Source of the DNA: Trochalopteron elliotii
Taxonomy: Eukaryota > Chordata > Aves > Passeriformes > Leiothrichidae
NCBI GenBank assembly: GCA_024734555.1
Contig: JANPWX010000027.1
Coordinates: forward strand, 144,007-208,006
Direction: 5' to 3'
Length of the DNA: 64,000 bases
Shown here: positions 22,551 to 31,684 of the stretch, in pieces
How the letters are laid out: each line of letters opens with the position of its first letter
Position numbering within the stretch: position 1 is the stretch's first letter
The notes under the pieces: generated by a model
Seen by the model: only the letters and a program-made list of their open reading frames with translations
Database searches by the model: none
Told to the model about the DNA's origin: nothing
Made by a program: the position numbers and the translations under genes

Positions 22551-25500
22551 CTGGAGGGGGGAAAAAGGAGAGAGGAGGGTTTTGATTGCTGAAAGCTGGG
22601 CGTATTCTCAAGCTGGGAGAACTATGAGGCTCTCTTTGGTAGAAGGGGGATGTATATCTCAGAGGAGTGAGCTCTGTGTTTGGGTGCTCAGTGCCCTGCT
22701 CTGTCTTTCCATGCTCTGTGTTTCCATGCTCAGTGCCCTGCTCTGTCTTTCCATGATCTGTGTTTCCATGCTCAGTGCCCTGCTCTGTGTTTGGGTGTTC
22801 AGTGCCCTGCTCTGTGTTTCCATGCTCTGTGTTTCCATGTTCAGTGTCCTGCTCTGTGTTTGGGTGTTCAGTGCCCTGCTCTGTGTTTCCATGCTCTGTG
22901 TTTCCATGTTCAGTGTCCTGCTCTGTGTTTCCATGTTCAGTGTCCTGCTCTGTGTTTCCATGCTCTGTGTTTCCATGTTCAGTGTCCTGCTCTGTGTTTG
23001 GGTGCTCAGTGTCCTGCTCTGTGTCCTACCCTGGCACTGAAGAACCCCTCTGCTCATGTCATGAGCCCAACCACAGCAGGAGATGGGCCAGCTCAGCTGA
23101 GCTCTGCTGCCTCCTGTTCCAGAAAGCCCCATGAGCTCTTGCCCCATTTTGGGAGCTCAGATGCCCCCGAGAGGTGCAGCTCTGGGCACATTTAGTGCAG
23201 CACTGCCAGCTGTGTGTGGCTGGGGAGGAGGGACCCTCTCGTGGGCAGCTCTTTGCCTGCCTAATCTATGAAGGGAAATGAATTCTGAGGGGGGTTGGGA
23301 CTGGGATTTGTGCAGGGAGCCCAGGGCAGGCAGGGCACGCTCTCACCAAGCACAATGGCCAGCATCTGCGTGGCTTTCTTCTCCTTCTGCTGGGACAGTT
23401 TCCTCCTGATGACGGCCTTGAGCAAGTTCCTCGTCTTGCCGTTGGGCAGGGAGTGGATCTCGAAGACCCTGGCTGTGTGGTGGGATTCTTTGGCATGGCC
23501 ATTCTTCTCCACCTTCCCGGGGCTGCTCAGGGGTGCCTGCAGGGTAGAGTTGTTGCCCCGATTAGAAGCAACTGGCACAATCAACTGGTGGTTACTTGGT
23601 GCTGTGGGTTTGAGGGCCGTTTTCTCAGGGGGACTGGTACTGGACACCATCTCCATTTCCATCTCTTCTATGTGACTCTCTGCCTCCTGGACAAGAATCA
23701 AATGTCCACAACATAATGACAGGTAAATACACAGAGAGGAGCAACGAACATTCCTTACAGAGTGAAGCTGGATGATGTTGGAGGACAGTCAATCCCTCTT
23801 CTCCCTCCCTGCCTGCTGCCTGGAGAAAAGGGCTGTGGTGTGTTTGGATATTTTGGGCAGATGGGATTGACAGAGCTGCGCTGGAGGATTCTCCTTTTTG
23901 GCACAAAGAGGCTCAGAAATGGGGGAGACACTGTCTCCACTCTCCACAGATTTTATTCAGGTTTTTGGAATGCAAATAAAAAAAAAAGTGGAATCAACGA
24001 AAGCAAAACCCAGCAAAGCCAGTGCAGTCCAAGATTTAAATAACAGAGAGGAGGAGGAGGAAATCAAAGGCACAAAAAAAATGTTCAAATGCCGTGGCTT
24101 TTAGAGCTGATCTTTAGGTGAGCTTAATCTGGGCTTTTGAGCTCTCTGAGCTTAAACCCCCTGCTTCACTCCAAGGAATGGGAAGACTATTTAAATTTTG
24201 AGACTGAATGGCAACCTTTCCTCTTAGGTTTATTTTTCTCCCACCCTACATAAATTAACCTCGTGTCCTGAGGGAGAAGGGGAAGGCTGAAGGCTCTGGA
24301 AAGCTCCCACTTCTCTTTAACACTCACCACTTTGCGCTTATTAACTTGGAAGCTCCCATTGGACTTCACAATAACTGTGCAGAGCTTGACGTCTTCTGGA
24401 TGAGTGCATTTGTCCTAAGGGGCAAGCACCAGCTCAGAGGTTACACAGGCACAGAGGGGTTGGGAAGGGAAGCTGGTAAGAGGGAGGCACGTGGGAATAC
24501 AAAGGAATCAATCAGGAATTCCTCAGCGTGGCTGAGGTGCCGGGAGCAGGATGGAAAAGTGGATGGAAACCTGCCGTGGAGGAGCAGGGCTGGGGGCTGC
24601 TGCCCCCCTGTGCTGTTCTCCAGAGGAGGGAGGCCACGGAGCTGTGCTGGTGTCTGTGTGTCCCTGCCTCCTTTCCAGGCAGCACAGTGTGGAGCTGGAG
24701 CCTCTGGGCCTGCACATCCCCCTGGCTGTGCTGTGTGTGCTGCCAGAGCTGTGTTTTGACAAGTGCTTTCACACCCAGCCCGCCCAGCTGGGCTCCCTCA
24801 CACGCAGCTCCGGCTGGGAGAGGCTGATCCCTGCAGAGCTGTCCTTGCCAGGGAGGAGCTGAGCACCACATTCATCCCCAGTGAGCTCTGGGGACACCCT
24901 ACAGCTCCTGCAGCAGAGCTGGAGAGGGGCTTGGGCACCAGGGAATGGCCTTAAGCTGAAGGAGGGTGGGTTTAAACTGGATATTGGCAGGAAATCCTTC
25001 CCTGTGAGGGGTGGAGAGGCCCTGGCACAGAGAAGGTGTGGCTGCCCCATCCCTGGAGGTGTCCAAGGTCAGGCTGGATGGGGCTTGGAGCCAGGAGAGA
25101 TGGTGGAAGGTGTCCCTAAATGGGCTTTAATGTCCCCAAACCATTCCTTGATTCTGTCACTCTGCAGGACTGGCTCAGACAACGGCGTAGCCATTCCTGG
25201 GTGCCCCAGGCCAGCCCAAGGCACTGCTCTGGGCTGCTGCAGCAGCTCCTGGTGCAGCTCTGCTGCTGTAACACCCCTGAGATCCTGAGCAGCCCCAGCC
25301 GGCGAGCTGGGACCCCAGCATGTGCCACTGGGACTCCAAAGTGAGCACAGCACCCACCTTGGGGATCCGCTGCCCAGGCAGGGAGGTTTGGGGCAGGAGG
25401 TTTGGGGCAGGGGGGAGGCTGGAGAGCTCTGGGTACCTTCAGGGGGGCCTGAGTGTCCGAGTCCAGCACGTGGCTGCTGCGCTTGGTGCTGACGCGCTTC

Positions 25501-28500
25501 CTGCGGCGCCGCAGCACGATGTAGATCTGCACGTACACCAGCAGGGTCACCATGAAGGGCACGTAGAAGGACACGATGGAGGAGTACACCACGAAGGCCG
25601 GGTTGCCAATGATGCACTCCTTCTCATCTGGAAGAGAAAAACTTTTCAGGGTGTTGGCCCTCACAGTTTTCTTGCTTGCAAGTGTTTGAAATCTTGCAGT
25701 GCTGTTCTCACGCAGCTTCAAGAAAACAATGTATATATTTAGCATTTATCTATTGTTTACATTTTTCTCCTCTGGGAGGAGAAATGTGATGGATGGTGAT
25801 GTTCACCATCCAGGTGAAAGAGGTGGCAACCTGTGTAGCCAATCTCTTGACCTCTGTACAAATGTATAAAAGTATTGGAGTCAGATAATTGAAAAAAGAA
25901 AAAGAGAAGCTTTCCCTTGACCTGCTGCGTCTGTCTCGTCCTTCGGGTCACCCTGAACTTGACATATCAGGGTTGTTGTCCCTGCTGCTGTCCCTGCCTG
26001 CTCCCCTCGGGGCTGTATCACCCCAAAATTCCTGATTGCTCCTTGCCTTGCAGCCGTGACTGCTGGTCACATCCAACCCAACATTCCCAGGAAACTGCTG
26101 CCCGAACTGCCAGTCCTTTTCTCTCCTGCCTCAGGGCAGGTTTTGTCCCGCGGCTTTCCTTTTTCTGTGTTTTAATAGAAGAAGGATTTTGAATTTATAG
26201 TGGACAAATGTTAAGGTAGCACAGGTTGGTGTTGTGTAAACTTCTACATCACCTCAGTTGTGGTGAGTGCGAAACCTGCTCTGCATCAGCTGGAGGTGAA
26301 CCAGACCCAGAATCAGCGTGCAAATAGTGAGGGGTGGCAATGGGAGAAAACACTTCAAATACACCTCAAACCTGATCCCACATTTATTCATGGCTTTCTG
26401 GTCACCCAGAACAACACCAGCAGCCATCTGCAGCTGGCAGAGCCCTCACCTGTGTTGTTGAGGCCGAAGAGCAGCGGGCAGGAGATGGCAAAGGAGAGCA
26501 CCCAGACCACGGCGATCATCACGGTGACCCTGCGCTTGGAGCTGTAGCGGGTGTTGTAGAGCATGGGCATGGCCACGGCTGTGTACCTGCACAGGGGACA
26601 CACACACAGCCCTGCTGTCACCCTGCAGGGGACACAGACACAGCCCTGGTGCCACCCTGCCAGGCTGACACTGCCCAGACAGAGCATGGGCATGGCCACG
26701 GCTGTGTACCTGCACAGGGGACACACACACAGCCCTGCTGTCACCTGCCAGGCTGACACTGCCCAGGAAAGGCATGTTTCAGGTGTCCCAAGGTGGCTGC
26801 AGCCACACCAGGAGGGCTGAGGCTGGGTCAGCTCAGCACAGCATTCTCACAGAATCACAGAGTCATAGAATTCACAGAATCACCAGGTTGGAAGTGACCT
26901 CCAAGATCATCAAGTCCAACCCAGCCTCAACACATCAACTAAACCCTGGTGCCGAGTGCCACATCCAGTCTTTTTTTAAACACATCCAGGAAAGACTCCT
27001 GGATGTCACTCCAGCAGGTGACTCCACCACCTTTCTGGGCAGACCATTCTAGTACTTAATCACTCTTTCCATGAAAAACTTCTTCCTAATATCCAGCCTA
27101 TATTTCCCTTCTCCTCCCACCCCTCCCCACTAAGGCCTGCTGCACCATCCCAGAATGCAAACAGAAGGGCCAGACTGGTGGGAACACAGAGACAATTCCA
27201 TCTGCACTCCCAGCACCAGTGTTTCTGTGCCTCCTGACAGAATTCCCTGCCCAGAGCTCATGGAGATCCTTTAGTTGCTCTTCAATGAACTCCCACCTTT
27301 TCCAAGCCTCTGAGTCCCAGGTGAAATGTGACCCCACAGAGGTGGCTGGGACCTGCCACCCTGGCTCTGGCACAGGCTGGTGGCACAGAGCCCTCACCTG
27401 TCAATGCTGATGGCACAGAGGTTGAGGATGCTGGCAGTGCACATCATGACATCCAGGGTGACAAAGATGTCGCAGTGGATGCGGCTGAACCGCCACTCCC
27501 CAACCACCTGCAGAGAGAGAACAGGGCTGGTGTGGAATTCTGGGGCTGCTGAGGAATTCCCTGGGGATGGAGAGCAATTCCCTGGGGCTGGTGAGGAATT
27601 CCTTGGAATGGTAAGGAATTCCTGGGGCTGGTGAACAACTCCCTGGGACTGGAGAGCAGTTGCTGGGACTGGAGAGGAATCCCTTGGGGATGGAGAGCAA
27701 TTCCTGGGGCTGGTGAGCAATTCTGGTGCTGGAGAGGAATTCCTGGGGCTGGTGGGCAATCCCTGGGACTGGGGAGGATTTCCCTGGGGCTGAAGAGCAA
27801 TTCCTGGGGCTGGTGAACAATTCCTGGGGCTGGTGAGCAATTCCTGGGGCTGGTGAGCAATTCCTGGGGCTGGTGAGGAATTCCCTGGAACTGGTGAGCA
27901 ATCCCTGGGGCTGGAAAGAATTCCTGGGGCTGGGGAGCAATTCCTGGGGCTGGTGAGCAATTCCTTGGGGCTGGAGAGCAATTTCCAGGGCTGATGAGGA
28001 ATCCCTGGGGCTGGTGAGGAGTCGCTGGGGCTGGAAAGAATTCCTGGTGCTGGAGAGCAATTGCTGGAACTGGAAAGCAATCCCTTGGGGATGGAGAGCA
28101 ATTCCTGGGGCTGGAGAGCAATCCCTGGGGCTGGGCTGCTGATGGGGCACAAAAGGAGAGTTTGGCAGGAAGCTGGAGAGGCTGGTGGGTGGTTGGGGCT
28201 GTGCTGGTTCAAAGGCTGAGCTCTGCCCCTTCCAGGCTGTTCCCCGGGGCTGCTGTGGGTCCATCCTGCCCAATTCCACCCCAGCAGCACACCCGGGCTC
28301 ACATTCCGGTGACATCAGGGAGCACAAGGCTCCTCCAGCTCAGAAGGGAAGATAAAGGAGCTTTAACAGCTCTCGGAAGCATTTCAAGGCAGAATGAGGA
28401 GGGAAATACATTTGTTTTCATTCCCAAGCACCTCTAATTGTACTTACAGCTTTTTCCCCGACAATTTTTCCAATTACACCCAGCAAAGGTCAGCAGCTGA

Positions 28501-31500
28501 CAAGCAGGAGCTTCCCTTCATTTCTTACTTGAAAAAATCGGGGTAGGCATTCCTCACCTTTATCTCTTTTTTTCTATTTTTTTTTCTTGTGAACAAAACG
28601 AGTTTAATTCAGAGTGAAAAGCCTTTAACACTCCACACGATGTGCTAAACACAAAGAACTAATGATAACACTTCCAAGCACCAGTGGCCTTTTTTCTCTT
28701 CACTTCTCTTGCTGTCGAAGCTGAACTTTGCCAATTAAGTTTAATAGCAATTATTCGGACTGCTGTGTTTGACATGTGATGAAAAAAAAGTATATTTCCC
28801 TCTAACAAAAATAGAGCCCTGCTGCATTTGAAAATAGAATGAATAAGATATCTATTCTTCAGTTATTTCTGCTCTGATATACATAACCATAGGCAGCATA
28901 AAGAAGGAAGAATGACTGCATTGAAGCCTGAGTGACAGATGAATACTCAGTGATTAAAAAAGCACTTAAGAGACAGTTACATCAGGAACTTGGAGGAGAA
29001 TTTGCCCAAAGGCAAAGGTTTCCAGCCAGATCCAAACCTCTGTAAAACCAATTTCCTGAGGGCATGGTTTGGGAACTGCAGCAGTTCTTTCTCTTGGTGC
29101 TTTCATTTATGTTGGAGAAACCCCCAAAATTTGGGGGTAAAAGATCTGTTTGAACCAAGGCCGGGTTTGTTGTGTTTTTTGGGGGTTTTTTTGGTTTTTT
29201 TTTTTTAAGTGTTTCATTTTGATTTTGAGTTTTAGGACAAGCTTGTGACACCAGACCTGGAGAAAATTGTCCCAGTTGGTAGATAAGGCAGCTGTGGCTC
29301 CTGACCAACCCCTGCACGTGAGGCCAGAAAAAGGGAGAGAATTTTGCATCATTTGTGGTTTATTCTCCTGCCTTAAAAATTAAAAGGGTCTGAGAGATTC
29401 TTCTGGCTGGACCTGAGGGAGCAGGATCCTCTCCATTGCTGGAATTCCAACAATGGAATTCCATTGCATTCCAATCCATTCCATTCTATTCCTTTTTTAC
29501 AAGGAGCAGAGGCTTCAAATGGGTTGTGGTAAAAAAGGAATGGGATGGAATGGGATGGAATGGAATGAATAGAAATAGAAATAGAAATAGAAATAGAAAT
29601 AGAAATAGAAATAGAAATAGAAATAGAAATAGAAATAGAAATAGAAATAGAAATAGAAATAGAAATAGAAATAGAAAGGGATGGGATGGGATAGAACAGA
29701 ACAGAACAGAACAGAACAGAACAGAATAGAATAGAACAGAACAGAATAGAATAGAATAGAATAGAATAGAATAGAATAGAATAGAATAGAATAGAATAGA
29801 ATAGAATAGAATAGAATAGAATAGAATAGAATAGAATAGAATAGAATAGAATAGAATAGAATAGAAGTCCCAGAGGCAGTGCCTGCTCTCCCACCAGCCT
29901 GTGGCCATGTTAATGAGCTTCAGCAGAGGCACGGGGCTCTGAGTGCCGTGCAAGCAATCATTAACTCCAGTGATAATTAGCACTGTGCTCTCTCACAGGC
30001 CCTGTCATGTCCATGGGTTTGTTTTGTTTGCATCAGGACTCAAAGGGCTCATTGGCTCCTTCCCCTGCTCTCCTCTCTCTGTGTTATCATCCCCTCCATA
30101 AATGAGTGCCTGGAAATTAACTGGAACCTCAGGATGGTTTTGTGCTGAAGGCTGAGGTGTGAAAACTGATTTTCTCCCTTATATTATGACATAAAAACTG
30201 TGGATTCCCATCCTGCTTCCACAATTGCCTTCCTGCAGCACTTCAGAAACAGGGCCTTGATTGCTATTTTTTTTTTTGATTGCTGGATTCAACGATCCTT
30301 GTGGGTCCCTTCCACCTCCACTAATTTGATGTGGTTTCAGTGTGATACCCATGGTGGAGTTTTGAATGCAAAGTTGGGGTCCTTTCCCTCTTGACCCCGA
30401 ATTTCTGGTGCAATTGAGCTGTCATTTAGTCCTCTGAGCAGCAGTGGGGTTTCAAGCTATCTGCTCTCACATCTACTGGAAAAAACCCAGCAATTTCGGG
30501 AATGAAAAAGCTACAATTTCAGGGAAAAAAAAAAAAAAAAAGCAATTTCAGGAATGAAAAAACCCTCCACTTCAGGGAATGAGAAAACCTGTATTTAGGG
30601 CATGAAAAACACTTCTGGGGGAATTCAGGAGGCCTTGCAGGAGCTGATTTCCAGGCTGCCAGTCCTTAACCCAGCAATTCTGATCTCTTACCTCCAGGTA
30701 GACCACCCAGGGCATGCAGAGCGTGGCCACCAGCAGGTCAGCCACGGCCAGGCTGACAATCAGGTAGTTGGTGGTGGTCTGCAGGGCTCTCTCCCTGTAA
30801 ATCAGGATTTTACAGAGTTAGGATTTTAGCCAAGAGGTTAGAAGCAGGTTATATCGATTAAGATGGAAGCTAGGGAAAACAGAAGATAAGTTAATGGTTA
30901 TTAGGTGGTTAAGCTAGAGCTAGGTGATGCATTGCTGGGTGTTGTGTGCTTGGTTTAAGTTGTGTTAATAGAAGGAAATTAAATAGATGGACCATCAAAA
31001 AGACAAATAGAAACCAATGGGACCATGACCTGCACCTGGACTCAATACTAATTAATGGATTAATACTAATTAATTCCTCCACGAAGCAGGAGGGATTGGA
31101 TCATGCCAAAAGGTCATGAAGGCCCTGCCAGCAGTGAGAAAGTAGAAAGGTCATTGTGATGAAGACTTTCCTGACTTCATCCTTCAAGACCCAGTTCGAG
31201 ACCGGCCCAACTCCAGAGAATTGTGCAGGCGTGAAGAACTTGTAATGTCATTTTAACTTCATTTTAACTTCATCTTAACCTCATTTTAACCTCATTTTAA
31301 TACAAAGCAGGAGTGGGAGGTGCTGGGATTATGCAAATGCACAATCATTTTGTGTGTGTAAGACTTTGGGAAACAAACAGAGGGCCAAGAGCCTTGTAGG
31401 GTGCGGGCACGACTTCAGGAGATGACTCCCGACATCACAACAAACCATCCCACTTTGAACTTGAACTAATTAGGGAGCCTTTAGTGGTGATCTTATGGGT

Positions 31501-31684
31501 TTTTCATGGCTCACCTGGACACTGCCATGCACACCAGGACGTTGCCAAAGACGATGACAAAGATGAGGAGGGCCAGCAGCACGGCGTAGTAGTTGTAGTG
31601 CGGCTTCTGCGCCGCCTCCGACGCGTTCAGGGCCCTGCTCCAGTTCCTGTCCCCGTCGTACCACGAGAGGTTGAGGGGATCCAT
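22357..31684 (-). CDS. DRD2: DRD2, dopamine D2 receptor (8 coding exons)
   Basis: A class A GPCR in the plasma membrane that binds dopamine and signals through Gi/o, lowering cAMP. Coding exons in transcript order: 31684-31515, 30794-30692, 27507-27398, 26586-26450, 25627-25437, 24414-24328, 23686-23347 and 22550-22357. These total 1332 nt and encode 443 aa, the size of human D2L. Diagnostic residues: N-glycosylation sequons Asn5, Asn14 and Asn20; Asp110 (3.32, amine anchor); Asp127-Arg128-Tyr129 (DRY); Cys103-Cys178 disulfide; Ser189, Ser190 and Ser193 in TM5; CWLP with Trp386; NPIIY 422-426; C-terminal Cys443. The third loop is long and ends in KEKKATQM before TM6. Lengths of exons 3, 4, 5, 6 and 8 (110, 137, 191, 87, 194) equal those I recall for human. 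Human exon 2 is split here into two exons. The non-coding first exon is probably at about 49.5 kb. Confidence 0.97.
22665..23028. repeat. Minisatellite in DRD2 intron 7
   Basis: Mixed tandem words on the + strand: CTCTGTGTTTCCATG (15 nt) alternating with TTCAGTGTCCTG or CTCAGTGCCCTG and GTGTTTGGGTG. It occupies nearly half of the 796-bp intron between exons 7 and 8. Confidence 0.92.
23347..23686 (-). CDS. DRD2: DRD2 exon 7 (third intracellular loop, start of TM6)
   Basis: 340 nt, acceptor TTGTCCAG|GAGGCA, donor GCTTG|GTGAGA, phase 0 to 1. Encodes residues 267-379, from [13 protein letters not shown] through a variable middle to KNGHAK, the PNGKTR block and [15 protein letters not shown], then TM6 (LAIVLG). 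By my recollection the human exon is 328 nt, so this loop segment is four residues longer. Confidence 0.97.
24328..24414 (-). CDS. DRD2: DRD2 exon 6, alternative D2L cassette exon (87 nt)
   Basis: Exactly 87 nt (29 codons), phase 0 on both sides, so skipping gives an in-frame D2S form. Acceptor CCTTAG|GACAAATG, donor AAAGTG|GTGAGT. Encodes residues 238-266, with KCTHPED and [13 protein letters not shown]; the first residue is Asp where human has Gly. The acceptor pyrimidine tract is weak, which fits regulated splicing. Confidence 0.96.
24935..25132 (+). mobile_element. CR1 LINE 3' fragment in DRD2 intron 5
   Basis: Contains classic CR1 phrases: TTTAAACTGGATATTGGCAG, CTTCCCTGTGAGGGGTGGAG, then GGCTGCCCCATCCCTGGAGG and GGATGGGGCTTGGAGC. 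On the + strand, so antisense to DRD2. 5' truncated. Confidence 0.85.
25437..25627 (-). CDS. DRD2: DRD2 exon 5 (second extracellular loop, TM5)
   Basis: 191 nt, acceptor CTCTTCCAG|ATGAG, donor CTGAAG|GTACCC, phase 1 to 0. Encodes Cys178 of the conserved disulfide, TM5 with YSSIVSFY (catechol-contact serines 189, 190, 193) and the basic run LRRRRKRV that opens the third loop. Confidence 0.98.
25652..25966 (+). mobile_element. Solo LTR (315 bp) next to DRD2 exon 5
   Basis: Flanked by TCAGGG on both sides (25646-25651 and 25967-25972), a 6-bp target duplication. Homologous along its length to the ANKK1-intron LTR 7254-7557; shared pieces include GGTGATGTTCACCA, AGTCAGATAATT and CTTTCCCTTGACCTGCTG. 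A TATA-like ATGTATAAAAG lies near 25862. Orientation is + (antisense to DRD2), and it ends 24 nt from the exon 5 acceptor. Confidence 0.85.
26450..26586 (-). CDS. DRD2: DRD2 exon 4 (second intracellular loop, TM4)
   Basis: 137 nt, acceptor CCTGTGCAG|GTACAC, donor ACACAG|GTGAGG, phase 2 to 1. Encodes Tyr129 of the DRY motif, [18 protein letters not shown] (loop 2) and TM4 up to LLFGLNNT. Its first 29 nt and the acceptor are duplicated in the upstream intron. Confidence 0.98.
26558..26766 (-). repeat. DRD2: Tandem duplication copying the start of DRD2 exon 4
   Basis: The 65-bp block 26558-26622 (29 nt of exon 4 coding, its acceptor and adjacent intron) recurs without mismatch at 26681-26745, offset 123 bp. 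A shared tail (CTGCCAGGCTGACACTGCCC) follows each copy. The second copy therefore has its own CTGTGCAG|GTACAC acceptor, and the 123 nt between the acceptors is an open frame of 41 codons. Confidence 0.95.
26845..27120 (-). mobile_element. CR1 LINE 3' fragment in DRD2 intron 3
   Basis: Typical reversed CR1 end: CAGAATCACCAGGTTGGAAG, GACCTCCAAGATCATCAAGT, then AAAACTTCTTCCTAATATCC. Read from the minus strand it is sense to DRD2. The 3' terminal octamer region (ATTCTATGACTCTG type) is at 26847-26880. Confidence 0.9.
27398..27507 (-). CDS. DRD2: DRD2 exon 3 (TM3)
   Basis: 110 nt, acceptor CTCTGCAG|GTGGTT, donor GACAG|GTGAGG, phase 0 to 2. Encodes residues 92-127: [13 protein letters not shown] with Cys103, then TM3 with Asp110, [13 protein letters not shown] and the first two bases of the DRY arginine. 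Confidence 0.98.
27541..28136. repeat. Minisatellite, 19-21 nt unit, ~29 copies, in DRD2 intron 2
   Basis: Near-regular repeats of GGGGCTGGTGAGCAATTCCT with variants (GGAGAG, GGGACT, GAATCC). It begins 34 bp from the exon 3 acceptor. In the DRD2 sense it reads AGGAATTGCTCACCAGCCCC, so each unit supplies a CAG and pyrimidines. Confidence 0.95.
28460..28980. promoter_or_regulatory. Possible conserved non-coding element in DRD2 intron 2
   Basis: About 500 bp of AT-rich, apparently single-copy sequence between repeat-rich blocks. Contains TTTAATTCAG, CCAATTAAGTTTAATAGCAA and ACTAATGATAACAC words of homeodomain/MEF2 type. Candidate intronic enhancer, by composition only. Confidence 0.3.
29490..29905 (+). 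repeat. Interspersed repeat with expanded hexa- and pentanucleotide arrays (copy 1)
   Basis: A head with an internal inverted repeat (ATTCCTTTTTTAC ... GTAAAAAAGGAAT) is followed by (AGAAAT)n at about 29572-29676, (GAACA)n, then (ATAGA)n to about 29866, and the tail AGAAGTCCCAGAGGCAGTGC. The same head and tail occur in reverse at 36268-36450. Confidence 0.9.
30285..30325 (+). mobile_element. Short CR1-like terminus in DRD2 intron 2
   Basis: AACGATCCTTGTGGGTCCCT resembles the last ~25 bases of avian CR1 elements. Too short to classify with confidence. Confidence 0.4.
30692..30794 (-). CDS. DRD2: DRD2 coding exon 2b (first intracellular loop, TM2)
   Basis: 103 nt, acceptor TGATTTACAG|GGAGAG, donor CTGGAG|GTAAGA, phase 2 to 0. 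Encodes residues 58-91: [19 protein letters not shown] and TM2 ending MPWVVYLE. Two CTAAC branch-point candidates lie 20-45 nt upstream of the acceptor. Residue 83 is Cys where human has Val87. In human, as I recall, this segment is continuous with the ATG exon. Confidence 0.95.
30796..31442 (-). mobile_element. Probable LTR filling most of the extra DRD2 intron
   Basis: On the minus strand it would start TGTTGTGATGTCGGGAG (31442) and end CTGATTTACA (30796), with LTR-like TG...CA termini. The start resembles that of the antisense ERV LTR in ANKK1 intron 7 (TGTGATGTC). It contains five 11-nt repeats of the type TTCATTTTAAC (31249-31302). No matching target duplication was found, so the ends are tentative. 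Confidence 0.45.
31515..31684 (-). CDS. DRD2: DRD2 coding exon 2a (start codon, N-terminus, TM1)
   Basis: 170 coding nt plus a 31-nt 5' UTR (31685-31715). The acceptor CCGTGGCAG|GGTGG at 31716 gives the same 31-nt leader length as I recall for human exon 2. Start MDPLNLSWY is the family start. Donor TCCAG|GTGAGC, phase 2. Encodes the glycosylated N-terminus and TM1 with [10 protein letters not shown]. Confidence 0.97.

Noticed and set aside
21673..23040. 455-codon + strand frame
   Set aside because: Runs through a T tract, antisense of DRD2 exon 8 and the intron 7 array; low-complexity product.
27394..28327. Minus-strand open frames of 302-308 codons
   Set aside because: Only the last ~36 codons are real (DRD2 exon 3); the rest translates the stop-free ~20-nt minisatellite.
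29373..29983. Long frames made of SI and FL repeats
   Set aside because: Translation of penta- and hexanucleotide microsatellites.
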